Source: Clostridium cibarium (GTDB lineage: Bacteria > Bacillota > Clostridia > Clostridiales > Clostridiaceae). From it: 64,000 nucleotides of DNA. The position numbers were made by a program, and so were the translations under genes. The notes beneath the pieces are model-generated. The model was given only the letters and a program-made list of their open reading frames with translations. It had not been told where the DNA came from and made no database searches. Below are positions 59,235-64,000 of this stretch, one piece after another (the stretch's first letter is position 1; each line of letters starts with the position of its first letter). The stretch covers positions 46,371-110,370 of the forward strand of contig NZ_JACSRA010000012.1 of assembly GCF_014836335.1 (NCBI RefSeq), read 5' to 3'.

Positions 59235-59414
59235 ATGAATAAAAAAGAGGTTTTGGGATTGACTTCCTTAGCATTTTCAATTGGAGTAGTTTTTGGATTT
59301 ATTATTTCACCAGTTAAAAATGGTGTTGGTAATAATTCAGGTAATACTACAAATAATTATTACAATAAAGAGAAGTCAAGCGACAATGAAGAGATTCCAA
59401 GTGTTGCTGAATAA
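59235..59414 (+). CDS. Small membrane-anchored protein, YtxH-like size
   Basis: 59 aa from the ATG at 59235, which has AAGGGGGATACGTA directly upstream; longer frames start before this site. A single membrane helix (about 8-27, LTSLAFSIGVVFGFIISP) is followed by an Asn/Gly-rich linker and an acidic end (SDNEEIPSVAE). This looks like small YtxH-type or gas-vesicle-type anchors, but no family is certain. It lies 90 bp after kup on the same strand and shares the terminator behind it. Confidence 0.7.
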   Translation: MNKKEVLGLTSLAFSIGVVFGFIISPVKNGVGNNSGNTTNNYYNKEKSSDNEEIPSVAE

Positions 59415-59421
59415 TGAATGT

Positions 59422-59472
59422 AAAGAGGCTGTCGCATTAGCATTTTCAAAATGCTAATGTAACAGCCTCTTT
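59422..59472. terminator. Strong long-stem terminator
   Basis: Arms AAAGAGGCTGT-CGCATTAGCATTTT and AAATGCTAATG-TAACAGCCTCTTT enclose a two-base loop, with two unpaired positions, and are followed by A/T runs. It lies just after the small membrane-protein gene and is also reachable from the convergent kinase operon. Confidence 0.88.
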
Positions 59473-59774
59473 AAAAAATAAAGAATTAATTTTCCTGTAA
59501 TACTTTCAAACTTCATTTTATTTTTTAATGTATTATATATCTTCGATTTTCCATCTTTTATTTTCATAAATCTTTTTTTATATAAATTAGCCAAATAACC
59601 ACTACTTAAGTTATCTTAGCCAGTAAAAAGAAAAAAAACCTGGTAAGCACTAAATGCTATATCAGATTTTGATATTTTATCTATAAGCGTAATTTAATTT
59701 TAATAATGAGGATTTACTAATATTCAGCTGTGAAATCTCTCGATGCTTATTATTACCTAACAAATAAACTTAGC
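59473..59774. other. Intergenic region, no gene seen
   Basis: 302 bp of A+T-rich sequence on the 3' side of both convergent operons. Frames on both strands are short and lack ribosome sites. I see no hairpin close to the stop of the histidine kinase gene at 59775. Confidence 0.5.
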
Positions 59775-60680
59775 TTAACTTTTCCTCATTAGCAAAATTG
59801 TAATATCTAGCATATTGTCTTGAAGTTTAGCAAATACTTGCCCTCCCATCTTTTCTATTAAAAGCTTTGTTATATAAAGCCCTAACCCAGTACCATGTTT
59901 ATTACGAGCTTCATCTCCAGTATAAAATTTTTCAAATAGTTTAGTTGGATCAAACATTTTATTTTGAAAAATACCATTTTTAAAACTTATATTAATCCAT
60001 TCAGATGCAGTTACAGTTATACTAAGATCGCCATTGCTATAACGCAATGCATTTATCAATAAGTTATTTATAATTCTTTCTAACATCAATTTATCCACAT
60101 AAGCATAATCTACTTCCTTTGAAATTTTCAATTTTGGGACTATATTTCTCTTGTCAAATTCTTCAAAGTAATTAAGTACACATTCAGTAATAACCTTTGA
60201 AATATTGACCCTTTGGAAATTTGGTTTATTTTCACTTATTTCCAAAATAGAAAGCTCATAGAAATCACAAATTAATTTTTTTAATCCATCACTTCTATTT
60301 AATACTATTTCAACAAATTCATTTTGTTCACTATTAAGCTTTGATCTTTTCAGAAGTTGTAAATATCCAATAATAGATGTTAATGGTGTCCTTAAATCAT
60401 GTGAAATACTCAAAATTGCTTCCTTTAGTTTTTTTCCCCTTTTTATAATATCCAAATTATGTTTTTTTTGATTTAGAATATTTTTATTTATTATAGAAGC
60501 TAAATTAATAACATCTTTATTAATTAAAGCGATATTTATTTTTTCAACTTTATTTTTTTGCAATTGATTTGATATAGCTCTTATCTGCCTTTTTATTAGA
60601 TATAAATGAAGAAATAATATAATGATTATGCATATGAGAATTATTAGTATAATATTGGTTATGAACATATTATTTCTCAT
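59775..60680 (-). CDS. Sensor histidine kinase of a BcrAB-type transporter locus
   Basis: 301 aa. One N-terminal membrane helix (about 7-27) and no extracellular domain. HisKA holds ILSISHDLRTPLTS (His about 94), with N-box INNLLINALRYS and G-box HGTGLGLYI. The minimal sensor region is typical of kinases that rely on an associated ABC transporter to detect peptide antibiotics. It follows the permease gene by 13 bp, and the order is regulator, ATPase, permease, kinase. The ATG has TAGAGGTTAGATAAAT upstream. Confidence 0.9.
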   Translation of the reverse strand: MRNNMFITNIILIILICIIIILFLHLYLIKRQIRAISNQLQKNKVEKINIALINKDVINLASIINKNILNQKKHNLDIIKRGKKLKEAILSISHDLRTPLTSIIGYLQLLKRSKLNSEQNEFVEIVLNRSDGLKKLICDFYELSILEISENKPNFQRVNISKVITECVLNYFEEFDKRNIVPKLKISKEVDYAYVDKLMLERIINNLLINALRYSNGDLSITVTASEWINISFKNGIFQNKMFDPTKLFEKFYTGDEARNKHGTGLGLYITKLLIEKMGGQVFAKLQDNMLDITILLMRKS

Positions 60681-60693
60681 ATTTATCTAACCT

Positions 60694-61461
60694 CTATTTA
60701 ATTTCTGCTTTATCAAAAATTATATAAGTTAAACTTAATGTTATAATTGTTATAATTAAAAATGATAAAAATATTACAAATATTTGTTGATAGCTAATTG
60801 TGGCGATTGATATATTTTTCAACTGTGCTAAGGTTGTAACGTTGATTACACTCTTTAAAATTGGAATAACATCTCCTATTAATGACTGAAAAAACGAAAA
60901 TAAAATTGGAAATAATAATGAAGCGCAAATAGTTTTGGGAATATCTTTAAAAATAAAAGCAAAAAGTACGAATACACTATTTGTTCCAATATTTAAAATT
61001 GAACCTAATAAAGCAACCCTTAATATATAGCAGAATGAAAGAAAAGTAAATGGTTCACCCCACCCAAATTTAATTGTATTAATAATAGTAACTGTAATTG
61101 GATAAAGTAACATAATAATTGTTGTCCCCATGAAAAAGCCTAACGATTTTGCTATAATTATTGAAATACGGCTATGTCCAGAAGAAAGATAAGACTGAAT
61201 TGTCCTATTTGAAAAATCAGCCCCTATATAAAGACCTGCAAATACAGCACATACAAAATACATAAAAATATCTTGAAACGCTTTTTCATAACTTAATTTT
61301 CCACTGCTTGAAACTCCTTGCTCAGCAAGTATTCTAATCTCAGAAAAAGCGCTTAAAACAGATAGCAAGATTACAAGTAGTAATAATACTTTGAGTGTCT
61401 TTTGCTTTTTCAATTTATATAATTCTAACTTAAATAGATTTAAAATTTTCAACACCTCCAA
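60694..61461 (-). CDS. ABC-2 type permease (BcrB-like)
   Basis: 255 aa with about six membrane helices and a basic N-terminus (LFKLELYKLKKQKTLK), the layout of BcrB and MutE-type permeases for peptide antibiotic immunity. The start is uncertain: the frame opens with TTG at 61461 inside the ATPase gene (overlap of 32 bp), GGAGGTG lies just after it, and the codons behind that site include TTG at 61452 but no ATG. Initiation at a non-ATG codon a few residues downstream is most likely. Works with the ATPase upstream. Confidence 0.85.
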   Translation of the reverse strand: MEVLKILNLFKLELYKLKKQKTLKVLLLLVILLSVLSAFSEIRILAEQGVSSSGKLSYEKAFQDIFMYFVCAVFAGLYIGADFSNRTIQSYLSSGHSRISIIIAKSLGFFMGTTIIMLLYPITVTIINTIKFGWGEPFTFLSFCYILRVALLGSILNIGTNSVFVLFAFIFKDIPKTICASLLFPILFSFFQSLIGDVIPILKSVINVTTLAQLKNISIATISYQQIFVIFLSFLIITIITLSLTYIIFDKAEIK

Positions 61462-62362
61462 TAAGATTAATGAAATAATTTTCTAAACTGTCTCCATTTA
61501 CATTAATCTTTTTAATTATAATTTCACCTTTTGATAGTGTATTAATAACCTTCTGGACATCATCAACATAATCATATAGTAAGATGCTATCATCAGGCAT
61601 AATTTTATATTTTTTTATATTAAGTGATTTTTCTAAACTTGCTATTGCAAGTGAAGTATTATCTACTGATATAGCAATATGTTTTTCACATTCTTTATCT
61701 AATTCTTCTTTTGTTATTGTTCGTAAGATTTGCCCTTTATGAATAATAATATAATCTGTTACTAATTGGTATAACTGCTCCAATATATGGCTAGAAATTA
61801 AAATGGTAATATTCTTGTCACGTGCTAAACTAGCTATTAAATCTCGTATTTCTATCATGCTAATTGGATCTAACCCATTTGTAGGTTCATCCAGAACAAG
61901 AAACTCCGGTTCATTAAGTATAGATATTGCAATACCTAAACGCTGTTTCATTCCCATTGAAAAATCTTGCACTTTTTTCTTTCCTGTATCCTGTAACCCA
62001 ACAGCAACTAAAGCTTTCTCACTTGAATCTTTACTCGGAATTCCGTAAGCTATTCGTGCTGCTTCAATGTTCTCATATGCTGTCATATATGGATAAAAAG
62101 CTGGTGTTTCGATCATAGATCCCATACGTTTTCTTTCTTCTATTAATCCTTTTCTATCTGATACCCCAAACATTTCTATATACCCAGAATCAGCGATAGA
62201 AAGACCTGATATAATTCTCATAACCGTAGTTTTTCCGGCTCCATTCTGTCCAACAAATCCATATATTCTACCTTTTTTTATAGTAATATTTACATTGTTT
62301 AAAACTTTAGTTTGATTATATTTTTTATTCAAATCAATTGCCCTTAAAATAATTTCTTCCAT
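61430..62362 (-). CDS. ABC transporter ATP-binding protein (BcrA-like)
   Basis: 310 aa. Walker A GQNGAGKTT, Q-loop GSMIETPAF, signature FSMGMKQRLGIAI, Walker B FLVLDEP and switch His in LISSHILEQL. The MIETPAFYPYMTAYEN region and the C-terminal about 90 residues match BcrA-type immunity and bacitracin-resistance ATPases. The ATG at 62362 has AAAGTGGAG upstream; an in-frame GTG at 62377 lies within that site. 226 bp separate it from the response regulator, so an internal promoter is possible. Confidence 0.92.
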   Translation of the reverse strand: MEEIILRAIDLNKKYNQTKVLNNVNITIKKGRIYGFVGQNGAGKTTVMRIISGLSIADSGYIEMFGVSDRKGLIEERKRMGSMIETPAFYPYMTAYENIEAARIAYGIPSKDSSEKALVAVGLQDTGKKKVQDFSMGMKQRLGIAISILNEPEFLVLDEPTNGLDPISMIEIRDLIASLARDKNITILISSHILEQLYQLVTDYIIIHKGQILRTITKEELDKECEKHIAISVDNTSLAIASLEKSLNIKKYKIMPDDSILLYDYVDDVQKVINTLSKGEIIIKKINVNGDSLENYFINLIGGVENFKSI

Positions 62363-62603
62363 ATTCAAATACTCCACTTTCTTTTATTTTATCTTTCTCC
62401 AAATAGAGCCCCTTATAAATTACTGAATATTTTTTAACATAGGTTTATTTAGTGTTGATTTCCTGTTAATATAACTATATCGCACTCCCTGTTATTAAAA
62501 TTTTTCTTAACTATTAGTTTGGATTTGAAAATCATCCTATACTTTTATCATAATAAGTAATTCTAACAAAATCCTTACAAATTAATAAAAAAAATATAAA
62601 TAC

Positions 62604-63287
62604 TTACTTCGACAAACGATATCCTAAGCCCCAAAGAGTTTCTATATATTCCATATGCGGATTTGCAACTTTTAACTTCTGTCGTAATCTACTAACATAT
62701 ACATTAATAGTATTATCACTTACAATATAATCTTCATTCCAAATGCTTTCAAATAAATTAGCCTTAGAAAATAATTTTTGAGGATTACATAAAAAGAGTT
62801 CTAAAATTTTATATTCAGTTGCTGTTAATTGAAGTACTTTTCCACCAACCTTTACCTCTTTTTCAAGCAAATTCATTTCGATATCCTTATTTTTAAATAT
62901 ACACTTTTGTTCTTCTTTGTTTTCATTTCTACTACGTCGCAAGTTTGACTCAACTCTAGCTACAATCTCATCAAGATCAAATGGCTTTGTTATATAATCA
63001 TCTGCTCCTAATCGAAGTAAATCTACTTTAATCTGTGTTGTTTCTTTGGCAGAAATTACAAGAACTGGAACTTGTGAAAATGTACGAAGCTCACTTAAAA
63101 TTTTATCTCCACTCATAAAAGGTAACATTAAATCTAGTAATACTAGATCAAATTTTTCTGATTTTAAATATCTCATTCCATCTAATCCTGTAAAGGCAGA
63201 AGTTGTAAAATAATTATTATCTTCTAATACCTTACAAATAAGTTGATTAATTTCTTTATCATCTTCTAAAACCAAAATCTTAATCAT
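62604..63287 (-). CDS. OmpR-family response regulator of the BcrAB-type locus
   Basis: 227 aa. Receiver domain with the acidic pair EDD near the N-terminus, phospho-acceptor Asp in LVLLDLMLP, Ser in VISAKE and Lys in TKPFDL. Winged-helix output domain with LTATEYKILELFL and NTINVYVSRLRQKL. The ATG follows AGGGAGGAGTAGAAC. It is the first gene of a leftward set with an ABC transporter and a kinase, so it likely induces that transporter in response to a peptide antibiotic or the cell's own NRPS product (an inference). Confidence 0.93.
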   Translation of the reverse strand: MIKILVLEDDKEINQLICKVLEDNNYFTTSAFTGLDGMRYLKSEKFDLVLLDLMLPFMSGDKILSELRTFSQVPVLVISAKETTQIKVDLLRLGADDYITKPFDLDEIVARVESNLRRSRNENKEEQKCIFKNKDIEMNLLEKEVKVGGKVLQLTATEYKILELFLCNPQKLFSKANLFESIWNEDYIVSDNTINVYVSRLRQKLKVANPHMEYIETLWGLGYRLSK

Positions 63288-63783
63288 GTTCTACTCCTCC
63301 CTCTTTTTATTCATACCTATAACAATAGCTTATAAATAATACATTGTTGTATAATTTACATAAAATGATTGATCTATTTTGTTAACTTCATGTAAAAACA
63401 GATTAGTATTCCACTACTTTATAACACTATCAATCCATTTCATTACTATAATTCAATGTTTTTACAATAATATTATACTGTAATTGTTTCTGTAATAAAA
63501 TAATTTAATTCTAATTGTTACTGCTATTCAAATATTGATTCACATTTAAAGAAATAAGTTGCATATATTAGTTGATATATTTTCAAGTATAGAACATTAT
63601 TTTTTTATACGTTACTTTTTTCAAGAATACAGCTAAAAGTTCTTCTACCTAAACATGAATAATTGTAGAATACTTGTATCAAGATTTTTAACTTTTTACT
63701 AAAGATCATCTGAAATCAATAATCTATTATTAAACTTATCAAAAAGATAGAAGAAAAACTATGAAGACTTATGACACCAAGCA
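63288..63783. other. Intergenic region upstream of the response regulator
   Basis: About 500 bp of A+T-rich sequence with many stops in all frames and no ribosome site before a usable frame. It must contain the promoter of the leftward response-regulator gene near 63300. I see no riboswitch or RNA gene, only the repeat and hairpins listed to the right. Confidence 0.5.
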
Positions 63784-63816
63784 GTAGACATAATGTAGAC
63801 ATAATGTAGACATAAT
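63784..63816. repeat. Three perfect 11-bp tandem repeats (GTAGACATAAT)
   Basis: Units at 63784-63794, 63795-63805 and 63806-63816 are identical, followed by a partial copy (GAAGATA). An 11-bp phasing places them on one face of the helix, as with OmpR-type regulator sites or short iterons. Confidence 0.8.
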
Positions 63817-63826
63817 GAAGATACAA

Positions 63827-63866
63827 AAAAATACTGCAATGTTCCAATATGGAATTACAGTATTTT
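63827..63866 (-). terminator. Hairpin with minus-strand T run
   Basis: Arms AAATACTGCAATGTTCC and GGAATTACAGTATTT pair with two bulges around an ATAT loop. The minus strand continues GCAGTATTTTTTTG. It probably ends a leftward transcript that enters from beyond the right edge. Confidence 0.6.
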
Positions 63867-63921
63867 GAACCATAAAATATCTTTATTGTTAAAATTAAAT
63901 TTAAAAATCTAAAAGTATAAT

Positions 63922-63970
63922 GAGAATGTAGATAGATTTGTGTAAAACAAATCTACTACATTCTTTTTTT
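63922..63970 (+). terminator. Hairpin with plus-strand T run, no gene before it
   Basis: Arms AGAATGTAG-A-TAGATTTGT and ACAAATCTA-CT-ACATTCT are followed on the plus strand by TTTTTTTGT. It is a good rightward terminator, yet no rightward gene precedes it in the last 0.7 kb. Confidence 0.65.
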
Positions 63971-64000
63971 GTATTGTTTGATGGTAGATTTGGAATAATA

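Noticed and set aside
63784..63816. Short repeats as a possible CRISPR array
   Set aside because: Units are 11 bp and directly adjacent without spacers, and no cas genes are present.

Overview
This is a low-GC Firmicutes chromosome segment, most likely from Clostridium sensu stricto. The evidence is the strong A+T bias, GGAGG-type ribosome sites, a SleC-like cortex-lytic enzyme of endospore formers, YeiH, Kup, DUF134 and NifX-type neighbours, and hairpin-plus-T-run terminators. No rRNA, tRNA, CRISPR array, transposase or phage gene was found. The species cannot be fixed from the sequence alone.

Left region (1-24.8 kb): a nonribosomal peptide synthetase (NRPS) locus read leftward. A 16.2-kb gene (5392 aa) is followed by a second gene that runs off the left edge. 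The visible assembly line is [C-lobe]-A(Ser)-T / C-A-T-E / C-A-T-E / C-A-T / C, then [C-lobe]-A-T-E / C-A... The condensation subtypes agree with the epimerization domains: LCL-like after T without E, DCL-like after E. This predicts a peptide of at least six residues beginning L-Ser, D-X, D-X, L-X, D-X. Both proteins start with the same truncated C-terminal half of a condensation domain. Upstream lies an ABC-2 exporter (ATPase, permease and a 51-aa membrane protein too short for usual gene calls) that could export the product or protect against it. No thioesterase, MbtH protein or phosphopantetheinyl transferase is visible.

Middle region (25-43 kb): cell-envelope and stress functions. These are a PAP2 phosphatase fused to autotransporter-type repeats and a sortase-like tail, a SleC-like enzyme, a two-component system (response regulator, histidine kinase, SHOCT protein) divergent from a secreted small protein across a dyad of 11-bp operators, a NifX/DUF134 pair, an MBL hydrolase, YeiH with a divergent LysR regulator, a MecA/PBP3-like transpeptidase, a K+ channel, a multicopper oxidase and a kinase-fold phosphotransferase.

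43.6-49.3 kb: a sugar or polyol island with two Gfo/Idh/MocA oxidoreductases, a truncated ribose-5-phosphate isomerase, a PRD regulator, a TetR regulator and a membrane-anchored xylose-isomerase-like (TIM-barrel) epimerase. A degraded copy of the 3' end of the TetR gene lies at the far side of the island, which suggests duplication and deletion.

49.4-63.3 kb: a nitroreductase; a P-type metal ATPase whose leader carries what I read as a NiCo (czcD) riboswitch with a competing terminator; TraX-like and ClpP-paralog genes (ClpP with Asn in place of catalytic Asp); DUF421; a MerR-TipAS regulator with a duplicated ligand domain; an isochorismatase-fold hydrolase; Kup; and a BcrAB-like ABC transporter bracketed by its own response regulator and kinase. 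The last 0.7 kb is non-coding, with a short tandem repeat and two terminator hairpins.
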